Of a stretch of 64,000 nt of DNA, positions 26,818-34,401 are shown in pieces. Every line of letters starts with the position of its first letter. Positions within the stretch are counted from its first letter, which is position 1. Below the pieces are notes generated by a model. It was not told the origin of the DNA, ran no database searches, and saw only the letters and a list, made by a program, of their open reading frames with translations. The translations under genes were made by a program, and so were the position numbers. Source of the stretch: F23-D06 sp947165685. Lineage in GTDB: Bacteria > Bacteroidota > Bacteroidia > Bacteroidales > WCHB1-69. Location of the stretch: NCBI GenBank assembly GCA_947165685.1, contig CAMVBK010000005.1, forward strand, positions 1 to 64,000, in the 5' to 3' direction.

Positions 26818-29736
26818 ATGAAGAAGAATATTGTTGCGGTTTTGCTGGCATTGGCCGTTGCTTTGTTTTGCCAAACTGCTGTAGGACAATCGATTATTAT
26901 GGGCTCGGCACCATTGGTGGCCGACATTGACGATATGCCCCGCGACTTTTACGACCCAGGCGGCGTTCCAGGCGACATGGGTGACAACCAGGACCCGGAC
27001 GGCTATTTTGCCCAGAACTTGCGCGACACGATGACCTTGCGCACGAACATGTCGGGCACGTTGATGTACATCATCTTCACCGAATTCGCCATGAGTCCGG
27101 GCGACACGCTCTACATCTTTGACGGCCCCAACACCGACGCCCCGCTGATCGGCGCTTACAATTTGGTGCAGAATCCCGGTGAAATCTATGCGTCGGACCG
27201 TATGTTGACCTTCGTGTTCCATTCCGACGACGAGGACATCTTGGGGTTGCGTGCAGGCTGGCGGGCGCAGGTGTATGCCTACTCCGTCACGCCGGACAAC
27301 CGTATCTGGCCTACGGAAGACGGTACCGGTGCCATTCAAGCGGTGACCTGCAATGCTTGGTTCTATGACTCCGGCGGCGCGAACGGCAACATCGCCTCGA
27401 ACAACCCAAACGGTGGCGCAAACCCTATATACGCCAACTTTATCTCCCCTGTAGGTTCGCACGTCAAGTGCGAGTTTTCCCAGTTTTCTGTGAATGGGGT
27501 GATGGAGATTTACGACGGCCAGTATGCCGACCCCAACAAACGCCTCATCGGGCAGTTTTGCAACTCCACGTTGGATGCTTCCACTAACAATATGCCGCCC
27601 ACGCTGTTCTCCTCCGGCAACGCGCTGTCGTTTATCTACCGGGGCAAGGCGGGTGACACGCAGAAAGCCGGCTGGAAGGCGGAGATTACCTGCGTGCCGG
27701 AACTCTTCGAGACCGAGGACGGCAACCCCTGTCCAGGGGTGACCAACGATGTGGCGGAGATGTATGCCGATCTTTTCAATGCGGAGACCAAGACCATTGA
27801 GTGGGACTGCGACATTCCCATCATTATGCTTCGGGCCGGTGTCATCGCCACCGGGCAATATACCAGCGACTACAAGGTGGAGCAGATTCCGTATGATGAG
27901 AATAACATGCTGTTCGGGTATGATGAGGGAACCCCTATAGGTGCCAGCTCCGACGATCACTGGGAGAGTGGTGTTCAGCTTCCTTTCACGTTCACATTCT
28001 TTGGAAAGCAATATACAACAGTTTATCCTGGCACAAACGGCTTGATTTCGATGACACCGCAGTCGGGTTACTGTACGTATTCGTATAATGCTCCAGCTAC
28101 AGCACCGGATTATTCTGCTATCCCATACGTGTACAAAAACTGTGTTTATGGCGTGTATGAGGACATAGATTGTCGATATTATACCAATAAAAATGATGGA
28201 TTGGGCATGGGTAATGTACGTGTTGGTGTGTTGGGGGCTCCTCCTTGCCGTGCGTTCGTGTTCAATTATTTGAACGTGGGTTTATATGGACTGACCAGCA
28301 CCAGTACGGGTAGCCAGTACAACAATTACAATACCTATCAAATGGTGTTGTATGAGGGAACCAATATTATAGATGTCTATATTAAGCATAGAAAATGTTG
28401 TGCCACGACCAATTCTCATGGAGAGGGCATTATAGGTCTCCAAAACACCACATCTTCGCAGATTCTCTTAGCTCCAGGGCGTGGAATGACCAGTTGGTCT
28501 GCCGACAACGAGGCCTGGCGCTTCACCCCGATCACGCCGTTGGACGAGCAGGGTGAGCTTCGCTGGTTCGTGAACGACACCAACAGCGCGGTCTATAGCC
28601 GCGACAAGATGATCACCGTCAGCAAGCCCGATGCCCCGGTCACGAAATACATCTCCGTGTATAGTTATACGGATGCTGCCGGTGTCCATAGAACCTATAT
28701 GGACACGACCACCATCTTAGTGAAGGTGCCGACCGTGCACCTCGCCTCCTCCACAGGCAACAATTTCATCTGTCCGAACGACCCGGCCACGCTGTCGGCC
28801 ACTTTCACGGGATATTCGGACATTCTGCCGGAGTCCTACCTGTGGAGCACGGGCGACACCACGGCGACCGTCACGGTGAACCCCACGGAGTCGAGCACCT
28901 ACACGCTGACGGTCACGTTCGACAACCGGTGCGACAACAAGGACACGGTGCGCGTGAAGGTCACCGAGTTGGAACTCCCTGACATCACGGGCACTCCGGA
29001 AATCTGCTACGGCGAGTCCTCCACGTTGTTGGCTACGCACGCCACGTCGAACGAGTTCCATTGGAGCAGCGGGCAGTCGGGTGCCACGATTACGGTGTCG
29101 CCGCAGGTGACCACCACCTACACGGTGACGGCCACGATGGAGGGCGACTGCGAGGTCACGGATACGTTCACGGTGAACGTCATCCCGCTGCCCACGCCGT
29201 CGTTCATGGCGGATCCCACGGAGATTTACGTAGAAAACGGGGTCGGAACGGTGACCTGCACGAACCTCTCGCCCGCCGGTTATCACTTGGTGTGGAATTT
29301 CGGCGATGTCTTCTCCAACATGAACGAGATGGTGGACGTGGAGGTGGCGACCCACGAATACACGCGTTCCGGCTACTACACGATCACCTTGACGGCCTCC
29401 GATTCGGCGGGCTGCACCGATTCCGTGAAGGCGCGCGTGTCGGTGGAGGTGCCGTATTTCTTCTACATCCCGAATGCGTTCTCGCCCGATGGCGACGGTG
29501 TGAACGAGACGTTTGCCCCGAGCGGCGAGGGCGTCGACCCCGACCAGTACTCGATGCAGATTTTCGACCGCAACGGTATTTTGATTTACAGCACCCATAC
29601 CCCTTACGATTATTGGGACGGCCGCAACAAATATGGACAGATGTGCCCCGAAGGCGTGTATGTCTATATCATCCGCTTAGTCAACCTCAACGGCGACGAC
29701 AAGGAATACACCGGTTCGGTGACACTGGTGAAGTAA
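26818..29736 (+). CDS. T9SS type B (gliding-motility-associated C-term) surface protein with CUB, nidogen-like and PKD domains
   Basis: 972 residues from MKKNIVAVLLALAVALFC; upstream in-frame codons to 26725 would put 31 residues before a clear signal peptide and are rejected. Order: two CUB-like domains (about 45-165, 190-300, with GDTLYIFDGPNTDAPLIG and MEIYDGQYADPNKRLIGQF), a nidogen-like module (about 365-560: FFGKQYTTVYPGTNGLISM ... YQMVLYEGTNIIDVYIKH), Ig-like repeats, a PKD domain (LVWNFGDVFS...GYYTITLTASDSAGC) and a CHU_C type B sorting domain (FFYIPNAFSPDGDGVNETF ... WDGRNKYGQMCPEGVYVYII). It is an outer-surface or secreted adhesin delivered by T9SS. The nidogen-like module is noticeably more AT-rich than its flanks. 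Confidence 0.85.
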   Translation: MKKNIVAVLLALAVALFCQTAVGQSIIMGSAPLVADIDDMPRDFYDPGGVPGDMGDNQDPDGYFAQNLRDTMTLRTNMSGTLMYIIFTEFAMSPGDTLYIFDGPNTDAPLIGAYNLVQNPGEIYASDRMLTFVFHSDDEDILGLRAGWRAQVYAYSVTPDNRIWPTEDGTGAIQAVTCNAWFYDSGGANGNIASNNPNGGANPIYANFISPVGSHVKCEFSQFSVNGVMEIYDGQYADPNKRLIGQFCNSTLDASTNNMPPTLFSSGNALSFIYRGKAGDTQKAGWKAEITCVPELFETEDGNPCPGVTNDVAEMYADLFNAETKTIEWDCDIPIIMLRAGVIATGQYTSDYKVEQIPYDENNMLFGYDEGTPIGASSDDHWESGVQLPFTFTFFGKQYTTVYPGTNGLISMTPQSGYCTYSYNAPATAPDYSAIPYVYKNCVYGVYEDIDCRYYTNKNDGLGMGNVRVGVLGAPPCRAFVFNYLNVGLYGLTSTSTGSQYNNYNTYQMVLYEGTNIIDVYIKHRKCCATTNSHGEGIIGLQNTTSSQILLAPGRGMTSWSADNEAWRFTPITPLDEQGELRWFVNDTNSAVYSRDKMITVSKPDAPVTKYISVYSYTDAAGVHRTYMDTTTILVKVPTVHLASSTGNNFICPNDPATLSATFTGYSDILPESYLWSTGDTTATVTVNPTESSTYTLTVTFDNRCDNKDTVRVKVTELELPDITGTPEICYGESSTLLATHATSNEFHWSSGQSGATITVSPQVTTTYTVTATMEGDCEVTDTFTVNVIPLPTPSFMADPTEIYVENGVGTVTCTNLSPAGYHLVWNFGDVFSNMNEMVDVEVATHEYTRSGYYTITLTASDSAGCTDSVKARVSVEVPYFFYIPNAFSPDGDGVNETFAPSGEGVDPDQYSMQIFDRNGILIYSTHTPYDYWDGRNKYGQMCPEGVYVYIIRLVNLNGDDKEYTGSVTLVK

Positions 29737-29737
29737 C

Positions 29738-29862
29738 TCTCAGACTTAGACTAAGGACTTAGACATAGACTAAGGACTTAGACTTAGACTTTGAACCTTG
29801 AACCTTAAGCTGTTGGCTGTTAGCTGTTAGCTTGAAACCTGAAACTTGAAACTTGAAACCAA
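29738..29862. repeat. Mixed tandem arrays (TTAGACTAAGGAC, TTGAACC, GCTGTTA, TTGAAAC words)
   Basis: Four successive arrays with different words lie between the end of the T9SS type B gene and the terminator at 29864. Confidence 0.8.
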
Positions 29863-29863
29863 C

Positions 29864-29890
29864 AGGGGGCCCGTGCGGACCTCCTTTTTT
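29864..29890 (+). terminator. Probable rho-independent terminator
   Basis: AGGGGGCC pairs with GGACCTCCT (one bulged A), followed by six T. The T-run abuts the stop codon of the convergent esterase gene. Confidence 0.6.
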
Positions 29891-30821
29891 ATTGCTTGAC
29901 GGTTTTCAGGTCGCGGACGCGGAAGTTGTTCCACATCGGCTTGGTGTCGGGGTTGTAGTAGGTCTCGTCGATTTGGAGTTTGGGATTTTTGAAGACGATT
30001 TCCTCGATGAACTGGTCGATGACAGGAAACTCGTCGTTGTAGAAGCCTGCCACCTGGTGTCCGAGGCCGGGGTAGCGGCGGACATGGTGTCCGTAGCCGT
30101 TTTTCTTAAACCCTTTGACGATGGAGTTCGTGCCGAAGAGGCCCAGGTTAAAGACATTGGTCTGCTTGTAGATGACCAGCTTGTCGTCGGTGCCGTGGCA
30201 GAAGAGGGTGGGGGCGGGCGAGTGGAGCTTGTATTTGGGTCTTCCGTGGTGGGAGAAGATGGCGCCCGCGTAGGAGATGACGCCTGCGGGGCGGAAGCTG
30301 GCGGGCAGGATGGCGCTGTTGTAGTAGCCGTTGCAAAGCGCATAGTCGGTCTGCAGCACCGCGATGGCACCCGCACTGCTGCCCATGAGGATGAAATGGT
30401 TGGGGTCGAGCTTGTATTTTTTCGTATCCAAGAGGTTCTTCAGGGTGTAGTCGATGGCGGAGATCAGGTCTTCTGCCGCCATCTGGATGGACTGGTCGAA
30501 CCGCTTGACGGAGGCCAAGGCCGAGAAGTTCTTCTGCCCGCGCATTCCCAAGCGGTAGTCGATGGCGATGACCACATAGCCCTGGTCGGTGTAGTATTTC
30601 TTGACTTTCTGCACCTGGTTGTCGTCGCGCTTGCCGCCGATGAAGCCGCCGCCGAACACAAAAAACAGGCAGGCCTTCCGGTCGTTCTGCACCTGCGGGA
30701 CATACACGTCCATGTATAGCTTGTGCGTGTCTTTCTGCGCGTAAAGGTAGGTCTCCTTCTCCTGCGCAAAAACAGAGAAAAGACACGAGAAACTGGTGAG
30801 AAGGATGAGTAGTCTTTTCAT
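29889..30821 (-). CDS. Secreted alpha/beta hydrolase (carboxylesterase-like)
   Basis: 310 residues with signal peptide MKRLLILLTSFSCLFSVFA. The fold is recognisable from the oxyanion strand FFVFGGGFIGG, the nucleophile elbow ILMGSSAGAIA (Ser in GSSAG), the acid in FCHGTDDKLV and the histidine in YPGLGHQVAGF. The oxyanion motif has FGGG where hormone-sensitive-lipase relatives have HGGG. It should act in the periplasm or outside on an ester; the substrate is unknown. It is flanked on both sides by tandem arrays and is apparently monocistronic. Confidence 0.85.
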   Translation of the reverse strand: MKRLLILLTSFSCLFSVFAQEKETYLYAQKDTHKLYMDVYVPQVQNDRKACLFFVFGGGFIGGKRDDNQVQKVKKYYTDQGYVVIAIDYRLGMRGQKNFSALASVKRFDQSIQMAAEDLISAIDYTLKNLLDTKKYKLDPNHFILMGSSAGAIAVLQTDYALCNGYYNSAILPASFRPAGVISYAGAIFSHHGRPKYKLHSPAPTLFCHGTDDKLVIYKQTNVFNLGLFGTNSIVKGFKKNGYGHHVRRYPGLGHQVAGFYNDEFPVIDQFIEEIVFKNPKLQIDETYYNPDTKPMWNNFRVRDLKTVKQ

Positions 30822-30829
30822 TTTATTAG

Positions 30830-30905
30830 TTTAAGGTTTAAGGTTTAAGGTTCAAGGTTCAAAGTCTAAGTCCTTAGTCTAAGTCTAAGTTCTTAGTTCT
30901 AAGTT
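30830..30905. repeat. Tandem arrays (AAGGTTTAAGG, TAAGTCTTAGT words)
   Basis: These words are near reverse complements of the array at 29738-29862, so the esterase gene is bracketed by inverted repeat-rich gaps. The array overlaps the end of the O-antigen ligase gene by a few bases. Confidence 0.8.
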
Positions 30906-32155
30906 CTACATTTCACCATCAGCAGTGGAATCATGATGGCGAAGAAATCGACACCGAAGCGGCGGTCGAAGACGCATTCGAAGCAGCTGTTCACGGCCAG
31001 GAGGATGAAGAGGGTGAGGAGGAGAATGTCGCGGTGTTTGATGGCGGTGCCGAGCGGGGTGTAGAAGTAGAGCAAAAGGAGGAGGATGCCGGGGATGCCG
31101 TTGGTGACCAAGGCCTGCAGATACTGATTGTGGGCATTGTAATTGTGGTTGAAATCGCGCCAGTAGCCGTGGGCGCGGTATTTCTCGCGGATAGCGTCGA
31201 AGCAGTCGCCGGTGCCGGTGCCGAAGGGCAGGTTCTCGACCGCTGCCTCCCAGGAGGCTTGCCAGATGATTAGGCGTACGTCGCTGTGCTTAGTGTTCGT
31301 GCTGTCCTTTTCCAAGGTGTATTTCGACTCCGTAAAGCGGTTTTTCGGCGCGATGTCGGTGGTCATCAGGATCACGAAAAGGCCTGCAATCAAGCTGATG
31401 ACGAACAGCATGGCTTTCCAGTCTGCCCGGCGTTTGTGGACCGCGTAGAGGCTTAGTGGCAGGTGGATGAGGATGAAGGTGATGATGCCGGCGCGGGAGT
31501 AGAGGCAGAAGACACCGACCAGCAGAACCGCATCGACGATGTAGAGGGTGATCTTTTGCAAAGGGGTGGTCGTGTCGTGGTGGTCGATGAGATAGACAAG
31601 GATGAGGACGTATGCGAAAGTGGTGTAGAGGGCCACGTAGGTGGGATGCCGCAGGAAGGAGAAGGAGGAGTAGTAGAAGTAGGTATTGTCGCCGGTGGTG
31701 GCGAATTGGTAGAGGCCGTGGCCGAATAGAATCAGGATGTGCAGCAGGGTGCTTGCGGTGAATAGGGCGAGGAGTAGATGTATATGTTTTTTTGTCAGTA
31801 AGTTACGAGATATGGTCAGGAGGATGGTCGGGGCGATGAGGAACCAGAGGTAGCATTCCACGGTGCGCCAGGCATAGTTTTGGTGGGTGGAGTTGAGGAG
31901 CCCCAGCAGAGGGATGAGACAGATGCCGAGCAGGAAGATGCCGTAGGGGATGCCGTCGTTGGCCTTAAAGTTCGCCCATTTCTCGCGCCAGTGCCCTTGC
32001 GCAATCCACAGCAACATCAGCAGGATTCCGATGGGCCACATGAAGTAGGTGGTGAAGGGCAGCAACGCCACCATGGGAATCATGAGCAGGAAGCTGACGT
32101 TGAAGAGCTTGTCGTCTGTTCGGAGAGACTGGCAGTATGCGGTGAATTTATTCAT
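30899..32155 (-). CDS. O-antigen ligase/polymerase family membrane protein
   Basis: 418 residues with ten or more membrane segments and a long periplasmic loop between the later ones (about 275-350). The loop carries RLIIWQASWEAAVENLPFGTGTGD and HNHYNAHNQYLQALVTNG-like sequence, the arginine/histidine pattern of the Wzy_C (O-antigen ligase WaaL / polymerase Wzy) family. It would join sugar polymers to lipid A core or extend them at the periplasmic face. The start codon overlaps the stop of trmD (ATGAATAA), so translation is probably coupled. No sugar-synthesis genes lie nearby. Confidence 0.8.
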   Translation of the reverse strand: MNKFTAYCQSLRTDDKLFNVSFLLMIPMVALLPFTTYFMWPIGILLMLLWIAQGHWREKWANFKANDGIPYGIFLLGICLIPLLGLLNSTHQNYAWRTVECYLWFLIAPTILLTISRNLLTKKHIHLLLALFTASTLLHILILFGHGLYQFATTGDNTYFYYSSFSFLRHPTYVALYTTFAYVLILVYLIDHHDTTTPLQKITLYIVDAVLLVGVFCLYSRAGIITFILIHLPLSLYAVHKRRADWKAMLFVISLIAGLFVILMTTDIAPKNRFTESKYTLEKDSTNTKHSDVRLIIWQASWEAAVENLPFGTGTGDCFDAIREKYRAHGYWRDFNHNYNAHNQYLQALVTNGIPGILLLLLYFYTPLGTAIKHRDILLLTLFILLAVNSCFECVFDRRFGVDFFAIMIPLLMVKCRT

Positions 32156-32828
32156 GGTCGAGCAGGTCGGGGCGTCGTTCGCGGGTTCGGGTGAGTTGCT
32201 GGTCCATGCGCCACTCGTCGATGAGCTTGGGGTTGCCGGAGAGCAGCACGTCGGGCACGCGGTGGCCGCGGAAGTCGGCCGGGCGGGTATAGACCGGGGC
32301 GGAGAGCAGGTTGTCCTGGAAGGAGTCGGAGAGGGCGGAGGCCCCGTCGCTGATGACGCCGGGAATCACCCGCGCGATGGCGTCGGTGATTACCATGGCC
32401 GCCAGCTCGCCGCCAGAAAGCACATAGTCGCCGATGCTGAGTTCGCCGGTGACAAACAACTCGCGCACACGCTCGTCCACCCCCTTGTAGTGGCCGCACA
32501 GCAAGATGAGGTTCTGTTTCAGCGAAAGCTCATTGGCAATCTGTTGGTTGAAGGTGACCCCGTCGGGGGCCATGAGGAAGACGCCGTCGTACTCGCGCTC
32601 GCTCTTCAGCTGCTCGATGCACCGCGCGATGGGCTCCACCATCATCACCATGCCTGCGCCGCCCCCGAACGGGTAATCGTCGGCGCGATGGTGCTTGTCG
32701 TAGGTGTAGTCGCGGATGTTGTGGACGTGCACTTCCAGGTACTGCTTCTCCACGGCGCGTTTCAGAATCGAGCTGCCGAACACGCCGGGGAACATTTCGG
32801 GGAAAAGGGTCAGTATGTCTATTCTCAT
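32148..32828 (-). CDS. trmD: tRNA (guanine-N1-)-methyltransferase TrmD
   Basis: 226 residues; transfers a methyl group to N1 of G37 in tRNA. Starts MRIDILTLFPEMF and contains HNIRDYTYDKHHRADDYPFGGGAGMV, LLCGHYKGVDERV and SIGDYVLSGGELAAMV, which make the trefoil-knot SAM site. The frame is open for another 111 codons upstream, but that part is antisense-free shadow of the methyltransferase gene; the ATG at 32826-32828 overlaps that gene's TGA (ATGA). Third gene of a coupled set of four. Confidence 0.94.
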   Translation of the reverse strand: MRIDILTLFPEMFPGVFGSSILKRAVEKQYLEVHVHNIRDYTYDKHHRADDYPFGGGAGMVMMVEPIARCIEQLKSEREYDGVFLMAPDGVTFNQQIANELSLKQNLILLCGHYKGVDERVRELFVTGELSIGDYVLSGGELAAMVITDAIARVIPGVISDGASALSDSFQDNLLSAPVYTRPADFRGHRVPDVLLSGNPKLIDEWRMDQQLTRTRERRPDLLDHE

Positions 32829-33481
32829 TGGGTCAGTTTCTGAATCATCATGATGCCGTCGCGGAAGGGCAGCAGCAGGTTGCGCACACGGGAGTCTTGT
32901 TGCACTTTGTCGTTGAAGGCCATGACGGCCTGCGTGTCTTTGTCGTTCCCACGCACTTCGTGAACCACTTTGCTGTTCCACAACGTGTTGTCTATCAGTA
33001 TGAAGCCGTGTTCTCGGACTTGCGGAAACACGATTTCGTAGTATTCGTCGTAGTCGGTTTTCTCGGCATCGATGAACACCAGGTCCCAGAGGTCGCCGAG
33101 CGAAGGCACGATGGTCTTGGCATCCCCGATGTGGAGGCGGAGCTTTTGGCTGTCGGGGCATTCCGCGAAATAGCGGCGAATACGCTCCTCGTACTCTTCG
33201 TTGATTTCGATGGTGTGCAGTAGGCCGTCGTCGGTGAGCCCTTCGGCCAGGCAGATGGCGGAGTAGCCTGTGAAAGTGCCGATTTCGAGGATCCGGCGCG
33301 GCCGCAGCATCCGGGAGACGAGCGACAGGAACTCGCCCTGCAGCTGACCGGAGGCCATGCGCGGGTTGAGGGTCTGCAGGTGTGTCTCGCGGTACAGACG
33401 GTGGAGCAGTTCTGTCTCCGCTGTCGTGTGCGCCTCGCAGTACTCCTCGATGGCGGGTTCTATGAGCTCGAAGGTGGACAT
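32825..33481 (-). CDS. SAM-dependent O-methyltransferase (family 3)
   Basis: 218 residues. SAM-binding motif ILEIGTFTGYSAICLAEGL, then LHTIEINEEYEERI, LHIGDAKTIVPSL and DLVFIDAEKTDYDEYYE match the catechol/caffeoyl-CoA O-methyltransferase-like family (metal-dependent, DAEK motif). In bacteria these often modify small molecules or, as TrmR, tRNA wobble uridines; location between xseB and trmD makes a nucleic-acid-related role worth considering but does not prove it. Stop and start codons overlap with both neighbours (TAATG with xseB, ATGA with trmD). Confidence 0.85.
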   Translation of the reverse strand: MSTFELIEPAIEEYCEAHTTAETELLHRLYRETHLQTLNPRMASGQLQGEFLSLVSRMLRPRRILEIGTFTGYSAICLAEGLTDDGLLHTIEINEEYEERIRRYFAECPDSQKLRLHIGDAKTIVPSLGDLWDLVFIDAEKTDYDEYYEIVFPQVREHGFILIDNTLWNSKVVHEVRGNDKDTQAVMAFNDKVQQDSRVRNLLLPFRDGIMMIQKLTQ

Positions 33482-33681
33482 TACGACAGTTCGGCGATGG
33501 TCTTATTGACTTCCTCCTCGGTTTTGGTCAGCTTGTCGCGGCAGATCTTCATCAACGCCGTAGCACGTTTCATCTTCTCGGTCAGCTCATCCACACTGAT
33601 GCTGTCGTTCTCCAACTGGTCCACGATTTCCTTCAGCTCCTCGAAAGCAGCGGTGTATGTAAGGTTTTCTTGTTGTTTCAT
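33481..33681 (-). CDS. xseB: Exodeoxyribonuclease VII small subunit
   Basis: 66 residues. The pattern TYTAAFEELKEIVDQLENDSISVDELTEKMKRA is the two-helix fold of XseB, the accessory subunit that binds XseA for single-strand DNA degradation. It usually sits beside xseA; here no xseA is in the window and the downstream partner is a methyltransferase. The stop codon overlaps the next start (TAATG). Confidence 0.88.
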   Translation of the reverse strand: MKQQENLTYTAAFEELKEIVDQLENDSISVDELTEKMKRATALMKICRDKLTKTEEEVNKTIAELS

Positions 33682-33698
33682 TTAAGAAAGAATTTCAG

Positions 33699-33765
33699 GT
33701 TATAGTCATAGTCATAGTCATTAGTCATAGTCATTAGTCATAGTCATTAGTCATAGTCATAGTCC
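33699..33765. repeat. Tandem array of ATAGTCATAGTCATT words
   Basis: Nine or so TAGTCAT units between the beta-barrel gene and xseB. The same word forms the second block at 9665-9740, 24 kb away. Confidence 0.88.
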
Positions 33766-33766
33766 G

Positions 33767-34387
33767 CTAATACATGATTCCGAGTTTCACGCCGGCGAAG
33801 TGGTAGAGTGCGTCTTTCCGGGCGTTGGTGGAGTAGGCGGAGAAGTCTTGTTCGTCGGGTTTGGGGATGGTGTAGCGGATGTCGGTGTATTGGTTTTTGT
33901 AGCAGGCGGCGATGATGATGGAGAGGCGGTCGGTGAGGTTGAGGCGTATGCCGAGGCCTGCCTCGCCCATCGGTCCGGTCTTGGTCCCGTGGATCACACG
34001 GTCCATCTTCTCGGGTGACGACGACACGTACCACTTGAAGCTGTAGCCCATGTTGGCGTAGAAGAGGGGTTGGATCTTGGTGTCGGTGAAGTTGACAGTG
34101 AGGTTAAGGGCCACGGGAATGAAGGCGGTGTAGCGCCAGAAGTCAAAGCCGGCCACTAACCCCATCTGGAAGTAGGGATTGAACTGGTAACCAAGCAATT
34201 GGTTGACGGAGATGTTGAAGTTTTTGTTCTGGACGGTTTTGGTTTCGAGCTCAATTTGTCCCAGGCCAGTGGCATAGCCCACGGAGGTCATGTAGATGAA
34301 CTTCCGTTCGGGGGTCGCGCGTCGGCCTTGCGGGTAAGCACTGAGGCCAAGAATTATTATAAAAAATATAAGAATCGTCTTTTTCAT
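33767..34387 (-). CDS. Small outer-membrane beta-barrel protein
   Basis: 206 residues with signal peptide MKKTILIFFIIILGLSAYP. Alternating strands (YFQMGLVAGFDFWRYTAFIPVALNLTVNF, LFYANMGYSFKWY, GEAGLGIRLNLTDRLSII) fit an 8-stranded barrel of the OMP_b-brl/PorT-like kind; no conserved motif allows a function. Follows recN by 14 bp and likely ends that operon. Confidence 0.7.
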   Translation of the reverse strand: MKKTILIFFIIILGLSAYPQGRRATPERKFIYMTSVGYATGLGQIELETKTVQNKNFNISVNQLLGYQFNPYFQMGLVAGFDFWRYTAFIPVALNLTVNFTDTKIQPLFYANMGYSFKWYVSSSPEKMDRVIHGTKTGPMGEAGLGIRLNLTDRLSIIIAACYKNQYTDIRYTIPKPDEQDFSAYSTNARKDALYHFAGVKLGIMY

Positions 34388-34401
34388 CGGTATCTTATTT
34401 A

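Noticed and set aside
32829..33161. Longer N-terminus of TrmD by 111 codons
   Set aside because: The extension overlaps the methyltransferase gene in another frame, is arginine/proline-rich, and the ATGA overlap gives the standard TrmD start.
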